This document shows, piece by piece, positions 46,660 through 56,335 of a stretch of 64,000 bases of DNA; the stretch's first letter is position 1; every line of letters starts with the position of its first letter. The DNA lies in contig NZ_JADPIB010000003.1 in the NCBI RefSeq assembly GCF_015767265.1, positions 372,001-436,000 of the forward strand, read 5' to 3'. The translations under genes and the position numbers were made by a program. Below the pieces are notes generated by a model. The model did no database searches. It was not told where the DNA came from and saw nothing but the letters and a program-made list of their open reading frames with translations. The stretch comes from Aureivirga marina (GTDB lineage Bacteria; Bacteroidota; Bacteroidia; Flavobacteriales; Flavobacteriaceae).

Positions 46660-47478
46660 ATGAATAAAACAATTTTAATCACAGGATGTAGCAGTGGAAT
46701 TGGTCGCGCAACGGCTAAATATTTTCAAGAAAAAGGTTGGAATGTGATTGCTACAATTAGAACAAATCCAGTAGAAGATACAGAATTATATAATTTAAAA
46801 AATGTTTTAGTTTCAGAATTAGATGTTACCAAACAAGAAACGATTCAAAAAACAGTGAAAACTGGAATTGAAAAATTTGGAAAAATTGATGTTTTACTAA
46901 ATAATGCAGGATACGGTTCGTATGGTTTATTAGAAGCAACTTCAGAAGAAAAAATTAGAAGACAAATGGAAGTAAATGTAATTGGACCTTTAATGGTTAT
47001 CAAAGAATTACTTCCTCATTTTAGAAAAAATAAAGCTGGAATTATTTTAAATGTTTCTTCAATGGGAGGAAAAATAACATTCCCGCTTGGAACACTTTAT
47101 CACGGATCTAAATTTGCTGTAGAAGGAATGTCTGAAGCACTTTCTTATGAATTAGAAGCAATTGGTGTTAAAGTGAAATTAATCGAACCAGGTGTGATAA
47201 ACACAAATTTTGCAACAAGTTCTTTCGATTTAAATCTAAATGAAAATTTAGAGGAATATCAAAAATTTACACAGAAGATTTTAACCGCTTTTGGAAATAT
47301 GGGAACGATAAGTTCCGAAGCAGAATTGGTTGCAGAAACAATTTATAATGCAGCTATAGATAAATCTGATCAAATTCGTTTTGTTGTTGGAAAAGATGCA
47401 GAGCAATTAGTGGAAGCTAGAAAACAAATGGATGATTCCACTTATTTAACTATGATGAAAAGTCAATTTGAATTATAA
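46660..47478 (+). CDS. Short-chain dehydrogenase/reductase
   Basis: A 272-residue NAD(P)-dependent oxidoreductase. The Rossmann motif TGCSSGIGRAT (8-18), NNAG (81-84), and the catalytic Ser133/Ser134, Tyr147 and Lys151 (YHGSKFA) are all present. The RTNP after the second strand suggests NADP preference, but this is weak. Probably AraC-controlled; its substrate may also be the inducer. A hairpin terminator follows. Confidence 0.92.
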   Translation: MNKTILITGCSSGIGRATAKYFQEKGWNVIATIRTNPVEDTELYNLKNVLVSELDVTKQETIQKTVKTGIEKFGKIDVLLNNAGYGSYGLLEATSEEKIRRQMEVNVIGPLMVIKELLPHFRKNKAGIILNVSSMGGKITFPLGTLYHGSKFAVEGMSEALSYELEAIGVKVKLIEPGVINTNFATSSFDLNLNENLEEYQKFTQKILTAFGNMGTISSEAELVAETIYNAAIDKSDQIRFVVGKDAEQLVEARKQMDDSTYLTMMKSQFEL

Positions 47479-47482
47479 TTTG

Positions 47483-47515
47483 AAAAAGTAGTCCTTTATT
47501 CCTTTCCTACTTTTT
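47483..47515 (+). terminator. Terminator of the SDR gene, inside the 3' end of the injection-system operon
   Basis: AAAAAGTAG (47483-47491) pairs with CTACTTTTT (47507-47515), 15-nt loop, T7 on the plus strand. The right arm lies inside the last codons of the convergent ATPase gene (stop at 47496-47498), so the two genes share this sequence. Confidence 0.7.
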
Positions 47516-48842
47516 TTAATTCCTTTCGAATACCTTTTTCTATATCTGAAAGCAAAACAATGTTTGTATTTCGTTGTTTTGCTTTAATTGCGCAATAACG
47601 TAAAATATTACTAATTGCTCCTCCTGCAATTTCATATTTTTTGGAAATTTCAAACAAATCAACATCTTTATCTAAAGCTAATTTATCTCCAAAAGCTTTT
47701 TTCCACAACAAATACCTTTCATCTGCTTCAGGAATCGGAAAATAAATCATCGATTGAAATCGTCTTGAAAAAGCTTCATCTAAATTTCCTTTTAAATTAC
47801 TCGCCAAAATTATTATTCCATTATAATCTTCAATTCGTTGTAATAAATATGCAATTTCTTGATTTGCATGTCGATCGTTTGAAGATGATGTCATCGTTCG
47901 TTTTCCAAAAAGAGCATCTGCTTCATCAAAAAATAAAATCCAATTTTTATGTTCTGCAACATCAAATACTTTTGCTAAATTTTTCTCTGTTTCTCCAATA
48001 TATTTTGAAACCAACATAGACAAATCTATTCGATAAACATCTAAATCTGTCAATTTTCCAATCAAAGTTGCTGTCAAAGTTTTTCCTGTTCCTGGAGGTC
48101 CATAAAACAAAGCTCGAAAACCATTTTTTACTTTTTTATGCAAATCCCAATCCATCAAAATTTCTTGACTATAATTCACCCAAGTAACAATATCATCTAA
48201 TTCATCATAAACAAAATCTTGCAAAACCAAATCTTCCCATTTCAATTTTGTTGTTATTCTTTTTGCTGGAAAATTTGCAGAATATGTCAGCGTTAATTTC
48301 TCTCCAGAAAAAATAAATTTCAATGTTTCTAAAGTTAATTTTAATGGATTATTTGCTTTAAAAAATTGTGTATTTTCTTCAAAATTCTCAAAAATTTTGC
48401 GTTCTGAAAAAATATGATTTGTTTCAAAATAAGATAAAAATTCTATTCGTTTTCCTAAATTATTTCCAGCCAATAAAAACAAAGCAGTTTCAATTGTTGG
48501 AATAAAACCTTTATGCGAATCGCTATTTGCTCCACCAAATTCTGTAAAAGCTTTGTCAAATCTTTCATTTTTAGTGAATAAAATATCTAAAACAGCAGGT
48601 TTTATATGTGGAATTAAAGCTAAAATAAAAACCAATCTTTCATGAAAATTTAAGTTTAAAGATTTCACAAAACTTGCATAAAATGAAGTGTTTTCAGATA
48701 AATTTGGTGCAAGAATTTCATTGATGGAACTAAAAGCTGTTTCATTATTAAAATATAAGTTAAAACGAACTTCTAAAATTTTCTCAAACCATAAAATTTC
48801 TTCTAAAATCGTATTTGTATTCACATGATTATTTCTAATCAT
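47496..48842 (-). CDS. Contractile injection system AAA+ ATPase (Cis15/Afp15-like)
   Basis: The start is placed at the ATG at 48842, which overlaps the upstream stop as TAATG (the frame is open to 48878 with other ATGs at 48851 and 48878). That gives 448 residues. The C-terminal half is a classical AAA domain: Walker A YGPPGTGKT, pore region, Walker B ILFFDEADALFGKRT, and sensor/arginine fingers ILASNLKGNLDEAFSRRFQSMIYFPIP. The N-terminal half is helical and would bind the particle or its partners. Last gene of the operon. In Afp/PVC clusters this ATPase is needed for assembly or cargo loading. Confidence 0.85.
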   Translation of the reverse strand: MIRNNHVNTNTILEEILWFEKILEVRFNLYFNNETAFSSINEILAPNLSENTSFYASFVKSLNLNFHERLVFILALIPHIKPAVLDILFTKNERFDKAFTEFGGANSDSHKGFIPTIETALFLLAGNNLGKRIEFLSYFETNHIFSERKIFENFEENTQFFKANNPLKLTLETLKFIFSGEKLTLTYSANFPAKRITTKLKWEDLVLQDFVYDELDDIVTWVNYSQEILMDWDLHKKVKNGFRALFYGPPGTGKTLTATLIGKLTDLDVYRIDLSMLVSKYIGETEKNLAKVFDVAEHKNWILFFDEADALFGKRTMTSSSNDRHANQEIAYLLQRIEDYNGIIILASNLKGNLDEAFSRRFQSMIYFPIPEADERYLLWKKAFGDKLALDKDVDLFEISKKYEIAGGAISNILRYCAIKAKQRNTNIVLLSDIEKGIRKELKKVGKE

Positions 48843-51800
48843 TAAATCCATTTCACTATCAAAACTTTTTCCATCCATGGTAATTTAATATTTGTAAAAC
48901 TCCAACTTAATTTTTCTAATAAAATATCTACTGTTTTCTTTTCAATATGCAATTCTATCTCATTTTCTTTGTGAATTAGAACACCTTCTCTTTGTAAAAA
49001 TGTTTCTTTTAAAGCTTCATCAGAACTCGTTTTCATTGGCGACCAATTTGCTTTAATTCCTTGTAACAAACTCCCTAAAATTTCCTTTTCTTTTTCTTCC
49101 AAAGTAAAATCTGTTTCTATAGGAGAATTTAACGGAAATCCACATAAAAGTTTATTTAAATACACTTCAAACTCCGCACAACTTTCTTCTTTATAAACCA
49201 AATAATGTAATAAAAAAATTGCTCGAACTTGCGAATTTGTATCTTTAAATTTATTCCCATTTAATAATTCCAACATCTGAAAAAGCTGTGTTATAAATGG
49301 CCAAAAAAGAATTAATCCTGCATTAAAAATTGTAACATTTTCAAAAACTAATTCCTCTTCTTTTTCTTCTTTATACAAGATATGCAACTTTTCATTTATT
49401 TTCTTTGAATCTTCTGTTTTTTTTGATTCAAAATCTCTTTTTTCTGTTTTAAATTCTTGTTGAAAATCTAGAAATACAAGTTCTTTTTTCTTTTTATTTA
49501 AAATAAATTCTTTTTCAAATTTATTCCAAAAACTTGCTATAAATTCATCTAAATTTTGACTCGATTTATAAAGTAAGAACATTAGTATTTTTTGTTCTAA
49601 AAACAATTGAATTTCATTGGTGAATTGCAATTCATTCTTATTTAATATTTTTTGCCATTTTTCAATAAACACTTTCCACTTCTCGCTTTTTTTATTTTGA
49701 ATAAAAACTTCTTTTCTCGCTTTTTTAGATAAATTTTGTAGAACATTTGAAATCTCATTTTCTGAAAACTCCAATAATTTGAAAAGTTCTAAAAATATAT
49801 TTTCATCAATAATATTTTTATATTTCCAAAACCATTCTTCTATTTTTAAAAGTTCAAAAACATTTCCTGTTTTCTTAAACTTCGACAACATTAAAATCAA
49901 ATAAATTTCCACTTTTCTAGTAGATTTAATCGATAAATTTTGAAAAACAAATTGCTCTTTTTTATCTAATGTATCAAACTCTGATTTCTCTTTTTGTTGT
50001 TCTAATTCTTTTTCTATTTTCTGAATAACTAAATATATTTTCTCAAAAGAAGAAATATTTTCTTTTATAATTACTTGGTAAAAAACATGAATAATTTCAT
50101 TATAAGAAACCAAATATTTTTTTCCTAAATATTGAAAATGAATTCGAAGGAAATTTTCAAATTTGTACGTTTTATTTTCTAATAAAATCTTTACAAAATC
50201 AATCCAAACAACTCCTTTTTCTTCATTTATATTAATAATTTTAAACATTTTATATATTGAAATTATTAAATCAAAATATTGTATTAATTGATTTTCATTT
50301 GTAGGAAATAATAATTTTAAAATCTCTTTTTGAAGTTTTCTATCTGTATATTTTGAAATAAAATACAAAGTATTCTTATCCAAAAAATTAGATTCCAATA
50401 GTTTTTTTAATTTGATTTTGTCTTTCTGAAATAAAAAATAAAATATCTTTTCAAATGAATTTTCTTTTTTTTCCCACCAAGGATTTTCTCTTTTTATTAA
50501 AAAATATTCCAACCAATTCCAATAGTAAACTAACTCTTCATTTTTCGTTTCATACGAATTTTTAATTTCTTGTAAAGTCTGTTTTAAAACACCATCTTGA
50601 AAAGTCTTTTTTCTTTCAAAAGCAATAATTGTTTGAAATATTGTGGTTTCATTTTTCTTTGCAGAAAATTGTAAAAATCCTTCTAATAGGAAAAAAATCA
50701 CATTTTCTACAATTATACTTTTTTCTAAAATTCGCTTTTTAATTGCTTCTTCATATCGTACTAAAAACAAACTCAAATCTGATTCTTCTTGAATAAATTG
50801 AAACAACTGTAAAACTTCTCTTTTTTCTTCTAAACTTAAAAAATCTACAATTCCAAAAAGCGATTTATATTGTTTCTCTTTCTGTTTTTTCTTCTCTTTT
50901 GTCGATTCTTCAACATGTAAACCCTCAAGGATTTCTTTCAAAAAACCAAACTTTCCAAAAGCTTTTATCCTAGAAAAATCGTGCATTAATTCTTGTAATA
51001 ATTCTCTATAGGAAATCGAATAACTTTTAGAAATCAATTGTAAAGTTCGTTTAATAAATTCCCGAAAATTAAAAACAGAACCTTTTTCTGTCAAAATTGA
51101 AATCAGAATAAATTCCCATTTCTTTTTTCTAAAACTCGTTTGATTTGTTATCTCTTTTCTTTTGTCTGATAAAATGTCTATTTTCTCTGAAAAATCAGAA
51201 ATTGCTTCGTAATTAGAAGGTTCTAAAAGTTGAATTAATTGTTTTATTTGTGCTGTATTCAGTAATTGAACAATTTTTTTCTGAACTGTTTCTTTTTTTC
51301 CTTCTTGTTTAAAAAAGAGAACAATTTCTTTTGATTTTCTACGAATATTTTTTTTGTAAATCTTAAGAATTTCTTGAAAAGTAAAATTCTGAATTACTTC
51401 TAAACTTCCTGTTTTTAGATATAATAATAAACTTGAAAATTCTTCTTTTTCTTTAATTTCTTGAATTTCAATTTTATTTATTTTCCTCTTTGTTTCTTCT
51501 GAAAAATAAGATTCAACTAATTCTTTTTTCTCTAATAATTCTTTTAAAAATATAGAATCAATTGCAATTCGTTTTTGAATTTCTTCATTCCATTTTTTTA
51601 AACTTTCTTCCGTTATTTCTTCTGGCAATAAAAAAGCTTTTTTTTGTTCTGAAATCTTATTCTTGTTTTTAATTTCTAATTGTAAATCTTTATAAATCAA
51701 TTGTAAAACAGAAATAAAATCAGAAGGCAAATTCGAAGAAAAACCTGTTTCTAAAATGGTTTGATGCATTTTTATAAAAAATGAAATCTGATTTTCATTA

Positions 51801-52561
51801 TAATTGGAAGCTAATTCAAAAAATAAATGTCGAACGAAATCTTTTGTATTAAAAATAGAACCTCTTTCTAAAAGCAAATACTGTAAAACAATCTTATAAA
51901 TCTCTATTTCAAAACGAGAAAATGCAATTTTAAATAATTGTTTTTTTCGTTGAACTTTCTTTGTTGTTTGAATCGCTTGTAAAATAAAAGTTGCTTCATT
52001 TGGCGATAATTTCTTGATAATTCGTTCGATTTTCGGAATTTTCGCAGTGATAATTAATCGTTCTACAAAAACAGAATTTCGAATATTTTCTCTCAAAATT
52101 TCTACAAATTTTTGAAAATGATTTTCAATTACTTTTTCTAAAATTGTAAAAAACTTTTGTTTACTCAAAGAATTTGCCCACCAAGGTAAAAATCCATTTT
52201 TTAAATAAAATTGTACTAAGTATAAGTTTCTTTTTTCTTCACTTTCAACTTCAATTGCATCACTATTTTTTTTCAGTGAATTAAATTTTTCTTGTAAAAG
52301 TTCACGAAGCGTTTCTTTTATCTTTTCTGGTAATAAATTTTCTAGTTTATTTTCTTGAATTTGTGGTAAATCTAATTCTAAACTTTCAAATTTAAATGTT
52401 GCAAATTCATCATCAAATTCGTTTAAAACTTCTTCTAAAATAGTTGAAATTCGCTCATGAAAACTTCGACTAATTTTATCACCAATTTCTTTAGATTTTC
52501 GTTCATTATCATAAGAAACATGAAATTTTAATTTATCTATTTTATGCCTAGAATTCTGCAT
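48842..52561 (-). CDS. CIS tape-measure-family protein
   Basis: A 1239-residue protein. The N-terminus (KIDKLKFHVSYDNERKSKEIG, then FESLELDLPQIQENKLE) matches the contractile injection system tape-measure (CIS_TMP) family. The middle is repetitive Lys/Glu/Ile-rich helix with several similar EILKLL/FFLL-type blocks, and the C-terminus holds a conserved domain (VTIFNAGLILFWPFITQLFQMLELL, WSFTNIKLPWMEKVLIVKWI). It sits where afp14 sits, between large baseplate genes and the ATPase. In phages and CIS the tape measure sets tube length, but for this family the role is inferred. Starts one base before the preceding gene ends. Confidence 0.75.
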   Translation of the reverse strand: MQNSRHKIDKLKFHVSYDNERKSKEIGDKISRSFHERISTILEEVLNEFDDEFATFKFESLELDLPQIQENKLENLLPEKIKETLRELLQEKFNSLKKNSDAIEVESEEKRNLYLVQFYLKNGFLPWWANSLSKQKFFTILEKVIENHFQKFVEILRENIRNSVFVERLIITAKIPKIERIIKKLSPNEATFILQAIQTTKKVQRKKQLFKIAFSRFEIEIYKIVLQYLLLERGSIFNTKDFVRHLFFELASNYNENQISFFIKMHQTILETGFSSNLPSDFISVLQLIYKDLQLEIKNKNKISEQKKAFLLPEEITEESLKKWNEEIQKRIAIDSIFLKELLEKKELVESYFSEETKRKINKIEIQEIKEKEEFSSLLLYLKTGSLEVIQNFTFQEILKIYKKNIRRKSKEIVLFFKQEGKKETVQKKIVQLLNTAQIKQLIQLLEPSNYEAISDFSEKIDILSDKRKEITNQTSFRKKKWEFILISILTEKGSVFNFREFIKRTLQLISKSYSISYRELLQELMHDFSRIKAFGKFGFLKEILEGLHVEESTKEKKKQKEKQYKSLFGIVDFLSLEEKREVLQLFQFIQEESDLSLFLVRYEEAIKKRILEKSIIVENVIFFLLEGFLQFSAKKNETTIFQTIIAFERKKTFQDGVLKQTLQEIKNSYETKNEELVYYWNWLEYFLIKRENPWWEKKENSFEKIFYFLFQKDKIKLKKLLESNFLDKNTLYFISKYTDRKLQKEILKLLFPTNENQLIQYFDLIISIYKMFKIININEEKGVVWIDFVKILLENKTYKFENFLRIHFQYLGKKYLVSYNEIIHVFYQVIIKENISSFEKIYLVIQKIEKELEQQKEKSEFDTLDKKEQFVFQNLSIKSTRKVEIYLILMLSKFKKTGNVFELLKIEEWFWKYKNIIDENIFLELFKLLEFSENEISNVLQNLSKKARKEVFIQNKKSEKWKVFIEKWQKILNKNELQFTNEIQLFLEQKILMFLLYKSSQNLDEFIASFWNKFEKEFILNKKKKELVFLDFQQEFKTEKRDFESKKTEDSKKINEKLHILYKEEKEEELVFENVTIFNAGLILFWPFITQLFQMLELLNGNKFKDTNSQVRAIFLLHYLVYKEESCAEFEVYLNKLLCGFPLNSPIETDFTLEEKEKEILGSLLQGIKANWSPMKTSSDEALKETFLQREGVLIHKENEIELHIEKKTVDILLEKLSWSFTNIKLPWMEKVLIVKWI

Positions 52562-55552
52562 TTAAACCTTTTTTGCAAATGACATAATTTCTTTAGAATA
52601 CGAATTTAAAATTTTAAAATCTTTCGATTCTTTTCGATGCTCAATTAACCATTTTGAATATAATTTTTCAAACTCACACATATCTTCCAAAGAAATCCAT
52701 TTCAATTGAATACAAATATGTGCTGGAATATTTCTTCTAAACAAATTATGCAACAAATGTCTAAACTCTAAATCTGAAAATCTTGCTGTCCAAGAGCTCA
52801 GAAAAATGGTAATTATAAAAGAATAATCTTCATATAAATGTGGAATATTTTTAAAAGTTCTTTTGAATTTAATCTTATTAGAATTTTGCACATCTACATC
52901 TGATAAAGTATCGAAAAACTGCTGAACCTCTTCTTTTTTTGCTTCTGCAATTTCCTTATTATCATATTCTTGATCTATTTCTCCAAGTTTTTCATGAGCG
53001 CTTTTTGCAACAATCCTCCATTTTCCATAAGTTTTTTCAACACGTAATTTATGCTCACGAATAATTGCAACTTCTTTTGCAATTTCTTGATGTAACTCGC
53101 CTATTTTAAATCCATTTCTAAATCGAAAAGTCCAATCAGAATCAGGATCTGTCAATAAAATATTCAGGAAATTTTCATTTTGTTTTGGTCGTAATTGCAA
53201 ATGATCCACAAGATAAAATGTTTCACTATCTAAATTTAATTTTATCAATTTCTCTTGCATTAATTTTAATGCATTAAAAGCTTTTTCTTCGCTTTCATAA
53301 CTTGCAATTTCTTTCCAAATTCGTAATGGATTTGTGTCGTCTGGATTTTGGTTTGAAAAAACCATATAATACATAAATTTATCATCCAAACGAAATTCTA
53401 AATACGATAAAGGTTTTGTGTGTTTATTTTTTTTGTATTTAATAATTTGCTCTTTTGTTCTTTCATCATCTAAAACTTCATGAATTAGCTCTTTTTCTTT
53501 TGGAATAACTTTTAATTCAAATAATAATTTATATTGATTTTTTTCTTCATGAACACATTTAACAACACCAAAGTTTTCTTCCCAAATTCCTCTTTTAAAT
53601 AATTCTTCATCAATTTTGATATCTTTGATCAGATCTTCATTTTGTTCCATTTTTTCTTTATCCGCTTCCCAAAAACCTTTTACAGATTCATTGGAAACAT
53701 CAATTCGAACATGTACAATATCATGTGCGTGAACTTTTGTTTTAAAATCTACTTTTGGACTTAAAATTGTTGCTTTTTTTTCAACTTCAACTTCCATTCC
53801 CAAAAGAATTCTAATTTTCTTTTCAACAACAGAAAGATTTGTATAATCATTTATATTAGATTCTTCTTTCCAAAATCCTTTCGAAATATCAAATCCTCTT
53901 GATTTATGCGCACTTATCCAAGAATAATTTTCTAGTAATTTTATCTTCTTTGAGATTCCGAATTTTTCATGCGATTTCTCTTTATAATAATAGTTAAATT
54001 TATCAATAAAGAAAGCATAAGAATCATCTCCAAATCTATTTAATAAGTGTTCTAAAAACTTTTGCCTTCTTGTTTCAAAATCATCAATTTGTGCAATAAT
54101 TTTCTTTACCGATTTTTCAAAAATCAATAAAAAATCTTCATCTTCATGTTTTTTTAAAAGCAAATGTATCTCAGGAACATCCCATGGAATTTGCGTAAAA
54201 TAAGAAACATTGACAGAATTATCTAAGCTATATAATTCTGTAAAACGAAATAATTGTGCGATATAATTATTTATAATCTGCTCAAAAAATAAAAGAAATC
54301 CTTTTAATTGAAGAACCATTCTATTTTGAGATTTATTTAAATTATCGGACAAATTTCTTCTTGTTAAACCATATATTTTCGGAAAAAATCTTTGTAAAGA
54401 ATAATATTCTTGAATTGGTTTTCGAATTCCTTTTGGAACATTCAAACTTGTTTCCTGTTCCATTGAATAATTATAGCGTAATCGAATTTTTGCATTCAAT
54501 TTATTATACAATCTCATTACATCTTTTTGAAATAAAGAGATTCTAACATCTTCTGCATAATATCGGATAAAATTTTCATTATTCACATTTTTAAACATTT
54601 CCTGTCCTAAACATGGATACGAATTCCATTTGATAATCACAAAATCTCTTACTTTTTTTTGACCTAAAACATCAAAATAATTTTCATAAGTTATTTTCCC
54701 ATCTACATCATTTTTCACAAGAATATTGAAAGATTTAATTGCTTTTACACCATCTACTTTTTTAATTTCTCGAATCAATTGATTATTAAAAAAAATACCA
54801 TCTTTTTCTTTTAATTCTTTTTCATGAACAAAACCATGCATTAATCTTGGACCTTCAAAAATCTCAGAAATTGAATATCCTTGTTGTTGCATTTCTTTTA
54901 GTGAATAAAAACTAATTGCTCTTTTGATTTTTCTTTCAATATGAAATAAAATTTCCGCATGAATTTGTTCTGCCATATAATTTTTGGCAACTTCTATATC
55001 TGATTGAATATAAATTTCTTGTTTTTCTAAAACAATAATTTCTTCAAAAGCTTCACTCAAATTAGAATAAAAATTTAGAACTTTTTTTACTTTTAAGCCT
55101 AATGCTTCATTAGAAACTCCATCATTATAAGTATTTCTTTCTACAAATGCGATGTATAATCCTTTTATATTTTTTTTATTAGAAAAACTATTTAAAGGAT
55201 AAATCCAAATATTTGCAATTCCTTCAACTTGATCAACAATAATCTTGCGAAAATCGTTGATTGTTATTGGATTTGAAGTCATGATATCCGGAATTGAATA
55301 AAAGGTATTTTTTAGTTTTTCATTTTTTTGAGAAGCTAACAAATCTTTGAAATCAAATTCTGTTTTATAAGCTAATTCTGTTAGAGAAAAAATAAGTTGC
55401 TCTAAAATCGTAACTCCAGGATCATGTACATTATAATCTGTCCAAACTTCCCCAACAAATTCTTGTAAATACGAAATTCCTTTTTCTCTTAATTTATTAA
55501 AATCAAGTGTTTCAAGAAGTTCTTCATTTTTACGAATAAATTTTGATTCCAT
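52562..55552 (-). CDS. Large CIS baseplate protein (Cis12/gp6-like)
   Basis: A 996-residue protein. The N-terminal motif VWTDYNVHDPGVTILEQLIFSLTEL is typical of the large baseplate proteins of this class of injection system, followed by a long mixed alpha/beta body with a late part rich in charged helices. It directly abuts the tape-measure gene (0 nt) and the fibre-like gene (0 nt), so all are one transcript. Predicted to form part of the baseplate wedge or iris with the J protein. Assignment to Cis12 is by position and motif. Confidence 0.75.
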   Translation of the reverse strand: MESKFIRKNEELLETLDFNKLREKGISYLQEFVGEVWTDYNVHDPGVTILEQLIFSLTELAYKTEFDFKDLLASQKNEKLKNTFYSIPDIMTSNPITINDFRKIIVDQVEGIANIWIYPLNSFSNKKNIKGLYIAFVERNTYNDGVSNEALGLKVKKVLNFYSNLSEAFEEIIVLEKQEIYIQSDIEVAKNYMAEQIHAEILFHIERKIKRAISFYSLKEMQQQGYSISEIFEGPRLMHGFVHEKELKEKDGIFFNNQLIREIKKVDGVKAIKSFNILVKNDVDGKITYENYFDVLGQKKVRDFVIIKWNSYPCLGQEMFKNVNNENFIRYYAEDVRISLFQKDVMRLYNKLNAKIRLRYNYSMEQETSLNVPKGIRKPIQEYYSLQRFFPKIYGLTRRNLSDNLNKSQNRMVLQLKGFLLFFEQIINNYIAQLFRFTELYSLDNSVNVSYFTQIPWDVPEIHLLLKKHEDEDFLLIFEKSVKKIIAQIDDFETRRQKFLEHLLNRFGDDSYAFFIDKFNYYYKEKSHEKFGISKKIKLLENYSWISAHKSRGFDISKGFWKEESNINDYTNLSVVEKKIRILLGMEVEVEKKATILSPKVDFKTKVHAHDIVHVRIDVSNESVKGFWEADKEKMEQNEDLIKDIKIDEELFKRGIWEENFGVVKCVHEEKNQYKLLFELKVIPKEKELIHEVLDDERTKEQIIKYKKNKHTKPLSYLEFRLDDKFMYYMVFSNQNPDDTNPLRIWKEIASYESEEKAFNALKLMQEKLIKLNLDSETFYLVDHLQLRPKQNENFLNILLTDPDSDWTFRFRNGFKIGELHQEIAKEVAIIREHKLRVEKTYGKWRIVAKSAHEKLGEIDQEYDNKEIAEAKKEEVQQFFDTLSDVDVQNSNKIKFKRTFKNIPHLYEDYSFIITIFLSSWTARFSDLEFRHLLHNLFRRNIPAHICIQLKWISLEDMCEFEKLYSKWLIEHRKESKDFKILNSYSKEIMSFAKKV

Positions 55553-56323
55553 TTAAGAAGTTTTTGAATTTGTATAATGACTTTCATCTCCCATTATTTC
55601 ATCATCCCAAAGCTGAGTAATATGATATTTTATTACTGTATTTACACCAAGATTTCGAGTTGTTTTCATTTGTAATTTATAATCATATGTTGTCCCAACC
55701 CAACGCAAACGAATTCGAATCGGTTTCCAAAAACTATACATTGCATTTGTTTTACGAATTCTTGCAAAAGAATTTCCATAAGAACTTAAAGCAATTGCAT
55801 GCATTACAACATGAATTCCTGTATGATAGACTCCTGTTCTAGCCATAATTTCAAAAGCTGTACAATGATTTAATTCATCTAAAATTGTGTGCCAACTTCC
55901 ATCTGCTGGAACTGTTGAAACTTCTGTAAGATTTCCAACTCTTCCTTTTGAACTAACAAAACCATTTACATCTAAAGCTGTATTTGGAGTAATTGTTTGA
56001 ATTCCTACATTTCCTTTTTCTGTAAAAGTCATGGAAGGAATTTCTTGATTTTTATTTTGGATGTGCAGTACATCTTCTTTTTCTTCTTTTGTTTGAAGGC
56101 TAAAAGACCAATCTGCTACTTTATTTGTAATTTTCTTAAAAATAGATAAAACTTTATTCGATTTTCCAATTGGAGAAAGCATTAAGCCATCTTCCAAAGA
56201 TTTTGAAAAACCATCGTCAATTTTATTTATTGTAGAATCTATAACATCTGCAAAACTTTCTTCAGAAGGCATGCTTCCTTTTTGAAATAATGTTTTCAGT
56301 GTTTTTCTGTCACGCATTGCCAT
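55553..56323 (-). CDS. Fibre-like protein of the injection system
   Basis: A 256-residue protein. The N-terminus (LFQKGSMPSEESFADVIDSTINKIDDGF) resembles the baseplate-attachment part of tail-fibre proteins of flavobacterial injection systems. A phage-fibre-type turn NVGIQTITPNTALDVNGF follows, then a compact C-terminal domain (ADGSWHTILDELNHCTAFEIMARTG, IRLRWVGTTYDYKLQ) that may bind the target. Small size for a fibre. Placed where afp13 (fibre) lies in related clusters. Confidence 0.6.
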   Translation of the reverse strand: MAMRDRKTLKTLFQKGSMPSEESFADVIDSTINKIDDGFSKSLEDGLMLSPIGKSNKVLSIFKKITNKVADWSFSLQTKEEKEDVLHIQNKNQEIPSMTFTEKGNVGIQTITPNTALDVNGFVSSKGRVGNLTEVSTVPADGSWHTILDELNHCTAFEIMARTGVYHTGIHVVMHAIALSSYGNSFARIRKTNAMYSFWKPIRIRLRWVGTTYDYKLQMKTTRNLGVNTVIKYHITQLWDDEIMGDESHYTNSKTS

Positions 56324-56335
56324 ATCTCAACTAAT

